Part shown: positions 36,193-45,360 of the stretch, in pieces
Position numbering within the stretch: the first letter of the stretch is position 1
How the letters are laid out: every line of letters begins with the position of its first letter
Assembly: GCF_029522115.1 (NCBI RefSeq)
Contig: NZ_JAKWFK010000009.1
Coordinates: 62,001 to 126,000, forward strand
Direction of reading: 5' to 3'
From: Trinickia sp. Y13
GTDB lineage: Bacteria > Pseudomonadota > Gammaproteobacteria > Burkholderiales > Burkholderiaceae
Length of the DNA stretch: 64,000 nucleotides
Made by a program: the position numbers and the translations under genes
Notes under the pieces: model-generated
What the model saw: the letters and a program-made list of their open reading frames with translations, nothing else
What the model was told of the DNA's origin: nothing
The model's database searches: none

Positions 36193-36209
36193 TGGTCCCC
36201 CGACAGAAT
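36193..36209. other. attL: partial copy of tRNA-Arg 3' end
   Basis: TGGTCCCCCGACAGAAT here against TGGTCCCCCCGACAGGAAT at 42437: the same 15-bp core with a one-base difference in the C run and one further indel. It is in the same orientation as the tRNA 3' end. Confidence 0.7.
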
Positions 36210-36356
36210 TCACACCTAACGACTGGATAGGCATTTGCAGGGCAGCGTTGGGAAAAGGACCCCCAAAAAGACCCCCAAGCGTGTGCTGCTACCCCCGATT
36301 CTGAGTGGACTGTCCTAAAGTAGGGTTCCGGTCGCCCGACCGTTAGAATCGCCCTT

Positions 36357-36415
36357 GGCCGCGCCCGATCGACGGATCGCAAACCGAGGTTCCCTCACCC
36401 CCGGGTGGCGCGGCC
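36357..36415 (+). promoter_or_regulatory. Long-range 9-bp stem in the leader of the element's first operon
   Basis: GGCCGCGCC (36357-36365) pairs perfectly with GGCGCGGCC (36407-36415) across 41 bp, followed by TTACTT, about 20 bp before the first gene. It could be a leader RNA or attenuator. P4 phage uses an RNA from the leader of its replication operon as immunity factor, but equivalence here is speculative. Tandem GACCCCCAA motifs at 36257-36280 are likely integrase arm sites. Confidence 0.45.
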
Positions 36416-36436
36416 TTACTTCATGAGGGGGCTTGC

Positions 36437-37078
36437 GTGAGGGCGCAAATGGTAGATGCACTTAAGCGGAAGGTGAACGGTCTATTGCACCGTGACCGCC
36501 TAAAATTGACCGAGGCTGGATACGTTGTTGCAGATCGCCTTGATATTCTCGACTGGCACGATGCCGTGGCGCTCCTTGTTGAGCATGTCGCAAATGGGAA
36601 GATTCCCGCCATCGTTGAACCGGAGATCAATGACTGGCACGGCAATGTTATTGCGCAGATAGACCCCGATAAATCGACCGTCGCAATGTCCGATCTGCTG
36701 GCATGGCTCGACACGCGATCTCTGCCGGCGGGAAGTCGTGCGGAATCAGTGGAGCAGAATAGCCAGGAGCTTCGCGAGCAGGTTTCAGAGCTCGAGGCGA
36801 AAATATCCGAGCTAGCGAATGAACTGGCATCCGCCAATGCCAGAATCGATGCGCTTGAGGCTGACCGATCGGAGGGCAAGAGCCGATCAAAGATGCTTCA
36901 GGTCATCGGCGCAATTGCCATTGATGCGTACCGCGTGGATATTCACGCGCAGCGCATGACGAATTTTGGGGACATGCTCTCGTCAATTCAAACGGTGGGG
37001 GCGGACGTGAAAGAAGATGCCCTTCGTTCTTACCTGAAAGACGCGGCGGACTTGATCGGGAAGCCCGCCAACCGGTAA
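36437..37078 (+). CDS. Coiled-coil protein of unknown function on the element
   Basis: 213 residues from a GTG (an ATG 12 bases later is also possible). The N-terminal part contains ILDWHDAVALLVEHV and VAMSDLLAWLDTRSL; the middle (about 105-150) is a heptad-rich coiled coil (QELREQVSELEAKISELANE); the C-terminus (MLQVIGAIAIDAYRVDI...DALRSYLKDAADLI) looks like a conserved helical domain often seen on islands. Function unknown; it lies first in the rightward operon, so it may be regulatory or accessory. Confidence 0.75.
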   Translation: MRAQMVDALKRKVNGLLHRDRLKLTEAGYVVADRLDILDWHDAVALLVEHVANGKIPAIVEPEINDWHGNVIAQIDPDKSTVAMSDLLAWLDTRSLPAGSRAESVEQNSQELREQVSELEAKISELANELASANARIDALEADRSEGKSRSKMLQVIGAIAIDAYRVDIHAQRMTNFGDMLSSIQTVGADVKEDALRSYLKDAADLIGKPANR

Positions 37079-37178
37079 TCGGAACCCGATATCGGCTTGC
37101 CCATTCCCGATATCGGCCTTCTCTGACCGCGTTCTTTCTACGCTGTTGCCATGTTCAATCAACCGCGAGGTTATTCAC

Positions 37179-37427
37179 ATGGCAGCAAAAGCCCAATCCA
37201 TCTCCGACGCGCAATCGGAACCGCAAGCGCTTCCGCTCGACGGGTATAGCCGCTGGCGCGATCTGCGCAAATTCATCCCCCTGTCTCATGAGTCCGTCCG
37301 TCAACGCGAACTGAAGGGGCATTTCCCGAAGCGCGTTCAACTGGGTTCGGCGCGCTGCGTCGCGTGGCCGAACCGCGAGGTTCACCGCTGGCTGGCTGAC
37401 CCGGTTGGCTACCGCGCGGAGGGCTGA
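37179..37427 (+). CDS. AlpA-like excisionase/transcription regulator
   Basis: 82-residue protein of the AlpA/MerR-like helix-turn-helix type: YSRWRDLRKFIPLSHESV begins the recognition helix region and FPKRVQLGSARCVAWPNREV the wing, ending in HRWLADPVGY. Such proteins activate integrase or act as excisionase on P4-like elements. The start at MAAKAQS is chosen because an upstream in-frame start has no ribosome site. The next gene follows after 3 bp. Confidence 0.82.
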   Translation: MAAKAQSISDAQSEPQALPLDGYSRWRDLRKFIPLSHESVRQRELKGHFPKRVQLGSARCVAWPNREVHRWLADPVGYRAEG

Positions 37428-37430
37428 TCG

Positions 37431-37715
37431 ATGAAAGCATCGCGTTTCAACCGTGACTGCGTGCCGACGGTCGCTGACGTGCTGGCGTTGCTGTCCATCG
37501 AGGCCGGAAAGCCGAACGGATCGGGTTACACACAGGTCCGTTGTCCGATCCATGGCGAGAGCAATCCAAGCCTTTCCATTCACCTGGAGCGCGGCAACTG
37601 GCGCTGTTTCGCATGCGGCGAGGCTGGCGGCGATGCGCTCGAACTGTACCGCCGCGCGCGTGGCCTGAGGTTCACCCAGGCGGCGCGTGAGCTTGGCGCA
37701 TGGGAGGGCCGATGA
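37431..37715 (+). CDS. CHC2 zinc-finger protein, detached primase N-terminus
   Basis: 94 residues containing a DnaG-type zinc ribbon: CPIH near residue 38 and CFACGEAGGDALEL near 62 provide the CxxH and CxxC ligands. This binds single-stranded DNA in primases. Here it is a free protein directly upstream of the TOPRIM/helicase-like protein, whose ATG overlaps its stop (ATGA), so together they make up a split primase-helicase for replication of the element. Confidence 0.88.
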   Translation: MKASRFNRDCVPTVADVLALLSIEAGKPNGSGYTQVRCPIHGESNPSLSIHLERGNWRCFACGEAGGDALELYRRARGLRFTQAARELGAWEGR

Positions 37716-39871
37716 GCGCAGTCATCGAGCTGACGGAGCCGTCCGAGCGGGAGAAGTGGAAGAGGGCGGCGCGCGACCTGTTCGACTTCAAGATCAAGGA
37801 AGGGTATCAGCCTGTTGGCTTGCACCCGTACCGCGCCGCTGACGGGTCGATCCTGTACGCCCGCGTGCGGATGCATAAGCCGACTGCTGAAGGGCAGCAT
37901 GAGAAGCTTGTACGCCCCTTCTGGCATGACGGCGCGCGCTGGACACATGGGGAACCGCCCGCGCCGCCGACCGGAAAGGTGCTGTACGGGCTATGCGACG
38001 CGCTGGCCGCCCCGGACGCCCTGTTGATCATTGCCGAAGGTGAGCAGAAGGCGGACGCACTCACGAAGATCGGTGATGGTCGAGTCGTCGGCGTGACGAG
38101 TGGCGGCGCGACTAGTGCGGGCACCGCGGATTGGTCCCCGCTGGCGGGCCGTCACGCTCTGTTGTGGCCGGACCACGACGCACCCGGCGCGAAGTACGCC
38201 GACGAGGTGGAGGCGAAGCTCGAGCCGCACGGATGCACCGTAGAACGTCTGGACGTGGCTGCAATGGGCTTGCCGAAAGCTGGCGATGTGGTGGACTGGA
38301 TCGAGGCATTCAAGGCCGCGCACGACCGGATGCCGACCGCTCATGAAGTGCTGGCCTTGCCGAAGGTAAGCGCGCCGCCTGCTTGCGTACCGGAAGCCGA
38401 GGCGACCGGCGGCGACGACGCGCAACCGGAGACGGACGACGAAGCGATAGGGCGACTCGCTGTGCTCAAGCCAATGCAATACGATCGCGTGCGCAAGGGG
38501 GAGGCAAAGCGCATGGGCGTGCAAGTCTCGACGCTCGACAAGCTGGTAGCGGTGGCGCGCACCGAAGGGGGCGACGGCGACGAATCGCCATTCGATACGG
38601 TGGAGCCGTGGCATGCGCCAGTGGACGGCGCGGCGCTGCTGGATGAGCTTGTGCGTATCGTGCAGCGCTTCATCGTGTGCGATGCGGCGACCGCGCACGG
38701 CACTGCGCTTTGGATCACGATGACGTGGCTGATGGATTCCGTGGACGTGGCACCTATCGCAGCGATCACGGCACCGGAGAAGCGTTGCGGCAAGTCGCAA
38801 TTGCTATTCCTGATGGGGCGGTTATCGAGCCGCCCGCTTGCTGCGTCCAATATCACGCCCGCCGCTCTGTTCCGCGCTATCGAGGCGTGGCGGCCTACGC
38901 TGCTGATCGATGAGGCGGACGCCTTCATGCGCGAGAATGAGGAATTGCGCGGCTTACTGAATTGCGGGCACACGCGCGATAGCGCCTATGTCGTGCGCAC
39001 CGTGGGCGACAATCACACGCCGAAGCAATTTTTCGTGTGGGGCGCAAAGGCAATTGCCGGCATCGGGCACCTGGCCGATACGCTGATGGATCGATCGGTG
39101 ACGCTTGAGCTGCGCCGCAAATTGCCGCATGAGCAGGTGGACAAGCTGCGGCACGCCGAGCGGGGCCTATTCGAACGCCTGCGCGCCAAGGTGGCCCGGT
39201 GGGCGGACGATAACGAGGATGCCGTTCGCGCTGCCCGTCCGGCGCTTCCTGATGTTCTCCACGACCGCGCCGCCGACAACTGGGAGCCGCTGTTCCAGAT
39301 TGCCGAAATAGCGGGCGGCGCGTGGCCGGAGACGGCACGACGCGCGGCAATCAAGCTGTCCGGTAGCGAGGGGCAGTCGCAAAGCGCGGGGGGCGAGTTG
39401 CTGGCGGACATTCAGGAGGTATTCGACACGCGCAACGTTCAGCGCATTGCGTCCGCCGATCTGCTGGGCTACCTTTGCGACGACGACGAAAAGCCGTGGG
39501 CGACGTGGAACCGTGGAAAACCGATGTCCCCGCGCCAGCTATCCAAGAAGCTGTCCGAATATGGCGTAGCAAGCGGCAACATCAAATTCGCCTACGGCGA
39601 TGTTCGCAAGGGCTACCGAATCGAGCAGTTCGCGGACGCGTTTTCTCGCTACCTGTCAGCTACCCCCCGCTTATCCGCTACTCCGCCACCGCCTAGTAAC
39701 CGCGAGGGTTTGACGGTAGCGGATTCAGCATCAGGTAGCGCTACTGGAAAGCCTGCCGCTACCCCGAAACCTTTGTCAGATAAGGCCGGTAGCGGAGTAG
39801 CGGATAGCAAGGGGGAAACGGTGGAGGGGGGGAAGTCCGTGACCGACGACGAAGCGGAGTATGAGCTATGA
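37712..39871 (+). CDS. TOPRIM-DUF3631 replication protein (primase/helicase-like)
   Basis: 719 residues. A TOPRIM-like module lies at about 100-200 (LLIIAEGEQKAD and LLWPDHDAPG), then a NTPase part with Walker A-like APEKRCGKSQLL (about 350) and Walker B LLIDEAD (about 395), followed by the DUF3631-type helical domain to about 660. The tail (about 650-719) is Ala/Ser/Thr/Pro-rich and disordered. It probably initiates replication of the excised element with the zinc-finger protein. The ribosome site GGAGGG precedes the ATG, which overlaps the previous stop; its own stop overlaps the next ATG. Confidence 0.85.
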   Translation: MSAVIELTEPSEREKWKRAARDLFDFKIKEGYQPVGLHPYRAADGSILYARVRMHKPTAEGQHEKLVRPFWHDGARWTHGEPPAPPTGKVLYGLCDALAAPDALLIIAEGEQKADALTKIGDGRVVGVTSGGATSAGTADWSPLAGRHALLWPDHDAPGAKYADEVEAKLEPHGCTVERLDVAAMGLPKAGDVVDWIEAFKAAHDRMPTAHEVLALPKVSAPPACVPEAEATGGDDAQPETDDEAIGRLAVLKPMQYDRVRKGEAKRMGVQVSTLDKLVAVARTEGGDGDESPFDTVEPWHAPVDGAALLDELVRIVQRFIVCDAATAHGTALWITMTWLMDSVDVAPIAAITAPEKRCGKSQLLFLMGRLSSRPLAASNITPAALFRAIEAWRPTLLIDEADAFMRENEELRGLLNCGHTRDSAYVVRTVGDNHTPKQFFVWGAKAIAGIGHLADTLMDRSVTLELRRKLPHEQVDKLRHAERGLFERLRAKVARWADDNEDAVRAARPALPDVLHDRAADNWEPLFQIAEIAGGAWPETARRAAIKLSGSEGQSQSAGGELLADIQEVFDTRNVQRIASADLLGYLCDDDEKPWATWNRGKPMSPRQLSKKLSEYGVASGNIKFAYGDVRKGYRIEQFADAFSRYLSATPRLSATPPPPSNREGLTVADSASGSATGKPAATPKPLSDKAGSGVADSKGETVEGGKSVTDDEAEYEL
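39672..39806. repeat. 19-bp inverted repeat inside the replication gene tail
   Basis: TATCCGCTACTCCGCCACC (39672-39690) is the reverse complement, with one mismatch, of 39788-39806. The arms flank about 97 bp encoding the disordered tail, and related GGTAGCG words recur between them. It could be an iteron-like or structural element embedded in the coding sequence. Confidence 0.7.
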
Positions 39872-40332
39872 GCGTCGCGCAACTTTTGAGCAGGGCGGCG
39901 GCGATGGGTGTGACGCTCCGTCTGGATGGTGACGCGGTGAAAGTCGGCGGCCCGCGCGCTGCGCGCGAGGAAATCCGCCCGGAATTAGCTGCTCACAAAC
40001 CGGAGATCGTGGCGCACCTGCGCGCCGCCGCGAACGACGCGAACGCGATCCCCGCCGATTGTGTCGGTGCGCTGCGCGACCCGGACGGTGGGCTGTATCT
40101 GCCGTGGGGACCATGCCTGTCGATTGACGATCTGCGGCGGATGCGTGCCGAGCTGGTGGCGATGACGGAAGAGCTTTGTTCGCTGGAGTGCTGGCCGAAG
40201 CGATACCGCGAGGACGTGCTATCGCGGGCGATATGCGGGCCGCTGGCCGATCTGATGCCAAATCTTGCGTACTTCAATGAGCGGCTGTCAGAAGCGCGCG
40301 CTGAAGCCGCAGCGAGGGTCGCTATGAAGTGA
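39868..40332 (+). CDS. TubC N-terminal-domain-like protein
   Basis: 154 residues. The first 55 (LLSRAAAMGVTLRLDGDAVKV...LAAHKPEIVAHLR) resemble the TubC_N docking domain often encoded at the end of satellite replication operons; the remainder is helical with LPWGPCLSIDDLRRM. Role unknown, perhaps docking to the replication protein. Its start overlaps the preceding stop. A GCACAGC/GCTGTGC hairpin lies at 40400-40418 downstream. Confidence 0.72.
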   Translation: MSVAQLLSRAAAMGVTLRLDGDAVKVGGPRAAREEIRPELAAHKPEIVAHLRAAANDANAIPADCVGALRDPDGGLYLPWGPCLSIDDLRRMRAELVAMTEELCSLECWPKRYREDVLSRAICGPLADLMPNLAYFNERLSEARAEAAARVAMK

Positions 40333-40456
40333 CGCACATGGCGCGGCGAAGGCTTCGAAGACCGGCGCTGGTGTGCCGAATGTAACGGATCGTGCATCGG
40401 CACAGCCAAGCGCTGTGCGAGGAAAAAATGATTGACGGACTGGTGATCTCTCGCGC

Positions 40457-40786
40457 CTACGTGCCTACGAGCGTTTCTAACGTATTGCGCAGCGTCTTTT
40501 CGTATAAAGCGTGAGTGTCCGGCGTCTCGGCCGCTGCGGCTGCGTTCAGGTGGGTGACGGCCGCTCGCAAGAGGATTGCGAGTTCGTCTTTCTGAGGATG
40601 CGTTGCCAGTAGCGCTCTCATCGCGGTCATGTTCAGGTCGATCTTTGCCTGTTGCTCTATCAATACGGCGATGACGCGCGGATCGGCCTTCAAAGGTTTC
40701 TTGCGCGCGCGGAAATCGGTCTTGAGGAGCCACCAGAAGAACGCAACGCCAGCCGGAACCATGACCCAAAGTGACGGATTTTCCAC
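40457..40786 (-). CDS. Small membrane-anchored helical protein
   Basis: 109 residues from a GTG start with strong AAAGGAGG ribosome site. An N-terminal span (PSLWVMVPAGVAFFWWLL) is followed by a basic turn (RARKK) and a long amphipathic helix (VIAVLIEQQAKIDLNM). Not recognised. A longer frame to 40876 lacks a ribosome site. Lies between the replication operon and the integrase, antisense to the former; it could be an accessory or superinfection-related gene, which is a guess. Confidence 0.62.
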   Translation of the reverse strand: MENPSLWVMVPAGVAFFWWLLKTDFRARKKPLKADPRVIAVLIEQQAKIDLNMTAMRALLATHPQKDELAILLRAAVTHLNAAAAAETPDTHALYEKTLRNTLETLVGT

Positions 40787-40845
40787 ACGAGCCTCCTTTT
40801 GTGACGGTGATTGATATGTAGAAACGCAATTCTGGCATGGCCGGA

Positions 40846-40893
40846 GGCTCCGTCTGTTCATTGCGCTGTACGGCATGGCGCAGAGCCTTTTTT
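40846..40893 (+). terminator. Terminator of the element's rightward operon
   Basis: GGCTC...GAGCC with inner TGCGC/GCGCA stem followed by six Ts (40888-40893). It faces right, towards the convergent integrase gene. Confidence 0.65.
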
Positions 40894-41018
40894 CGTGCCT
40901 GTTGATTCTTTCCCGCCTAAAAAGGCGGCATGACCGCCACTAACGCGCGCGCCCGCGCGCGATGGATTAGCAGCGAATGGCAGCGCAGGTTGCAGAAGCA
41001 ACCCGCCGCCCTGCCAAT

Positions 41019-42236
41019 TCACTGTCGCATCGCCCCGATCGGGATGACGGTGGCACCATCGCGGAGTTGGTCTAGATGTTCGCCCCAGACCTGCATCATG
41101 CGGCGACGCTCAGGCAAGTATTCAGCGTGGACGTAAGCGGCTGTGACCTGATTCCGTTCCGCGTGCGCCATTTGCCGCTCAACCACGTCCCGGCTGTAGC
41201 CAAGTTCGCGCAAGGCGGTAGCCGCCAGTCCTCGGAAGCCATGTCCCGTCATGCGCGATTTGTAGCCCATGCGGTAGAGGGCGAATAGCATCGTGTTGTT
41301 CGAGATGGGGCCGCGCCCCTGCACGCTGTAGAACACATGGCGGTGCTGTCCGTTGATCTGGCGGAGATGGGCGAGCACGTCGAGCGCTTGACGCGAAAGC
41401 GGAACGATGTGCGGGTCGCGCATCTTCATCCGTTCTGCGGGGATGCGCCACTCGGCGGCGGCTTCATCAAACTCCGACCATTCCGCGCGGATCATTTCCT
41501 TTGTGCGAACGAAGGTAAGGGCCATGAACCGAAGCGCGAGTCGGGTAACGATGTCCCCCTGATACGCGTCAATGTCGCGCATGAGTTGCGGGACTTCCAC
41601 AGCCTTGACGCGGGCCATGTGCTGCACGCCGGGGCCTTTCTTCAGTACCGTTTGCGCGTCGATGTCTGCTGCCGGGTTTCGCGTACACCGCCCCGTCATG
41701 ATCCCGTACTGGAACACGGCCCGCGAGCGCTGAAGGATGCGTTTGGCTGTCTCGCGTACTCCGCGAGCTTCAACCGCGCGCACGATGTCAAGCATGTGGG
41801 GCGCGTCTATGTCTGCGATTGGGCGCGCGCCAATCTTCGGGAACACGTCAATTTCGAGCGAGTGGATGACTTTGTCCGCGTAGTCGTCTGTCCATCCGGG
41901 CCGCTGGGATTCAAACCATTCGCGGGCGACGGCTTCGAACGAGTTGGCGGCGGCGATCTGGGCCTCTCGCTTGGCTTCCTTCTTGGCTTCGCCTGGGTCA
42001 ATGCCCGCCGAGAGCTTTTCGCGGGCCTCGTCGCGCTTCTTGCGTGCATCCACAAGGGGCACGGCGGGGTACGTGCCGAGCGCAAGGCTTTTCTCCTTGC
42101 CGCCGAATCGGTACTTGAGCACCCAGCGCTTGCCGCCGGATGGCTTGATGAGTAGGAACAGGCCGCCGCCGTCGAATAGCTTCTGTTGCGCCTCCGTTGG
42201 CTTGGCATTGCGTATTGCCATGTCGGTAAGAGCCAT
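41019..42236 (-). CDS. Tyrosine recombinase, P4-type integrase
   Basis: 405-residue integrase: N-terminal DUF4102 arm-binding domain (ALTDMAIRNAKPTEAQQ, GLFLLIKPSGGKRW), core-binding domain, and catalytic domain with Arg in FVRTKEMIRAEW, HxxR in GHGFRGLAAT, second His in MAHAERNQV and nucleophilic Tyr in TAAYVHAEYLPE. It directs insertion at the tRNA-Arg(CCT) 3' end, which lies 200 bp upstream of its start. All catalytic residues are present, so it may be functional. Confidence 0.94.
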   Translation of the reverse strand: MALTDMAIRNAKPTEAQQKLFDGGGLFLLIKPSGGKRWVLKYRFGGKEKSLALGTYPAVPLVDARKKRDEAREKLSAGIDPGEAKKEAKREAQIAAANSFEAVAREWFESQRPGWTDDYADKVIHSLEIDVFPKIGARPIADIDAPHMLDIVRAVEARGVRETAKRILQRSRAVFQYGIMTGRCTRNPAADIDAQTVLKKGPGVQHMARVKAVEVPQLMRDIDAYQGDIVTRLALRFMALTFVRTKEMIRAEWSEFDEAAAEWRIPAERMKMRDPHIVPLSRQALDVLAHLRQINGQHRHVFYSVQGRGPISNNTMLFALYRMGYKSRMTGHGFRGLAATALRELGYSRDVVERQMAHAERNQVTAAYVHAEYLPERRRMMQVWGEHLDQLRDGATVIPIGAMRQ

Positions 42237-42251
42237 GTCCGCTCCCTCTGC

Positions 42252-42350
42252 TGGGGTTCCGTTTGATCGATGTGGGGGTTCCGGTTTGGGGGTTTTCTGA
42301 GGAACCCCCGAAAGAACCCCCGCTGATGCGCTGCTTTGGTTGGGGGTTCT
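42252..42350. promoter_or_regulatory. Cluster of GGGGGTTC integrase arm-site-like repeats
   Basis: Six copies of a (G)GGGGTTC/GAACCCCC word occur in 100 bp between the integrase start and the tRNA, in both orientations (42253, 42274, 42288 partial, 42302, 42314, 42342). Similar GACCCCCAA words lie inside the left end at 36257-36280. This is the arrangement of integrase arm-binding sites. Confidence 0.65.
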
Positions 42351-42365
42351 TTGCAGAAGTTTGCA

Positions 42366-42406
42366 ACAAAAAACCCCGAAAAGCTATGCTGGGCGGGGTC
42401 TTTGTT
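42366..42406 (-). terminator. Terminator of tRNA-Arg
   Basis: On the minus strand GACCCCG pairs with CGGGGT and is followed by TTTTTTG, 30 bp after the tRNA 3' end. Confidence 0.75.
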
Positions 42407-42436
42407 GTGAAACGTGGGAGACGATTGGGGTGCAGC

Positions 42437-42455
42437 TGGTCCCCCCGACAGGAAT
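42437..42455. other. attR: element junction at the tRNA-Arg 3' end
   Basis: TGGTCCCCCCGACAGGAAT, the tRNA 3' end that is copied at 36193-36209. The integrase lies on its left, so the element extends leftward from here and the tRNA is intact. Confidence 0.7.
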
Positions 42456-42511
42456 CGAACCTGTATCTAGCGCTTAGGAGGCGCTTGTTCTATCCATTGA
42501 ACTACGGGGAG
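42437..42511 (-). tRNA. tRNA-Arg (anticodon CCT)
   Basis: 75 nt including an encoded CCA. The acceptor CTCCCCG pairs with CGGGGGG (one T-G pair), the D-stem is GTTC/GAAC, the anticodon stem AGCGC/GCGCT frames loop CTCCTAA (anticodon CCT, reading AGG), and the T-arm is ACAGG-TTCGATT-CCTGT. Its 3' end is the insertion site of the neighbouring element. Confidence 0.95.
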
Positions 42512-42621
42512 GATGTGCTCATCGGGCGGTGAACCCGAATGCGAATGTGTCGGCGCGCGCAAAGTATAGCAAACGCTGCACGGTTACCGGCGCGGCGGCG
42601 CTCAGCCGCTCGAACGGCCGA

Positions 42622-42804
42622 TCAGAACTCGACGACCGCGAATTCCGCTTTGCCGACGTCGCACAAGGGGCAGCGCCAATCGGCGGGAATATCCGCGAAA
42701 CGGGTCCCCGGCGCGATGCCTTCATCGGGCAGCCCTTCTTCTTCGTTGTAAACCCAGCCGCAAATCAGGCAAACCCAGCTTTTGTACTCGATCACTTCGC
42801 TCAC
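42622..42804 (-). CDS. Rubredoxin
   Basis: 60-residue one-iron electron carrier. The Fe(Cys)4 site is formed by CLICGW near the N-terminus and CPLCD near residue 45, with DEGIAPGTRFADIPADW between, as in all rubredoxins. It carries electrons to alkane hydroxylase-type or oxidative-stress partners in the cytoplasm; the partner is not in the window. Confidence 0.97.
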   Translation of the reverse strand: MSEVIEYKSWVCLICGWVYNEEEGLPDEGIAPGTRFADIPADWRCPLCDVGKAEFAVVEF

Positions 42805-43057
42805 TGCGTCCTACCTCAGTCCCTAGTCCGTTCCGAAAAAGCGGCGGCCACGACGCCACACGGGCGGCCGTTCGTCGCTTCGCCAAGCCCCGCAGCCGGA
42901 GCGCCCCGGCCGGCGCGGCGCGCGGCCGTGCGCCGCCGGATCCGCTCGCCGGCAAAAAGCCGCGCAGCCCGAGATTGTACCGAAAGGACAGCGCCAGCCG
43001 GTGTCTGCCTCCCGGCCGGTACAATGAACGTTTCGCATTTTGCAGGCGCGCCCCTTC

Positions 43058-44995
<1,938 letters not shown>

Positions 44996-45037
44996 CGCGG
45001 GGCGCTCGCTCGTCGGCGGCTGGGCGGCGCGCGGCGC

Positions 45038-45062
45038 GCGGCCCGATCGTTCGGCGGGCCGC
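45038..45062 (+). terminator. GC hairpin after the ABC-F gene
   Basis: GCGGCCCG pairs perfectly with CGGGCCGC around a 9-nt loop, about 45 bp after the stop. No U-tract, so intrinsic termination is uncertain. The remainder of 44996-45300 holds no gene. Confidence 0.4.
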
Positions 45063-45300
45063 AGGCAAAGCGTTGCGCCGCGGGCCGATCGACCGCACCG
45101 CAGCGCCGCTTGGCCGCCCCGCCAAAGGGACGCCGCCGCGGCGCATAGGCCACTTTGCCGAATTGCCGCCGCAAACGAAACCAGTAAAATACGCCGCGAC
45201 TAGGACGGACGACCATCGGCGCACCGCCCGCTGCGCTCGCTTTGCGGGCACGCTGGCCGCGCACGTTGTTTCGATTCGCTTTTTTTGATCTTTCAACGCT

Positions 45301-45360
45301 TTGTCCACGCGGATATCCACACGCGCTGTGGACAACGACCTACACGAGACCATGTCCACG
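45301..45360. promoter_or_regulatory. Cluster of DnaA-box-like 9-mers at parE start
   Basis: TTGTCCACG (45301), ATATCCACA (45313), reverse TTGTCCACA (45327-45335) and ATGTCCACG (45352, at the start codon) each match the DnaA box TTWTNCACA at seven or eight of nine positions. All lie within 60 bp. Confidence 0.5.

Larger units (their letters stand above)
36193..42455. mobile_element. 6.2-kb satellite-like integrative element in tRNA-Arg(CCT)
   Basis: Bounded on the right by tRNA-Arg(CCT) and on the left by an imperfect copy of that tRNA's 3' end. It carries, from left to right, a structured leader, a coiled-coil protein, an AlpA-like regulator, a zinc-finger primase fragment, a large TOPRIM/helicase-like protein, a TubC_N-like protein, a small membrane protein and a P4-type integrase. 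There are no capsid, portal or lysis genes, so it resembles a phage satellite (P4/PICI style) or a minimal island. GC looks lower than in flanking genes. Confidence 0.8.

Noticed and set aside
40400-40418. GCACAGC/GCTGTGC hairpin as terminator of the element's operon
   Set aside because: No T-run on either strand after the stem; the hairpin with six Ts at 40846 is a better terminator.
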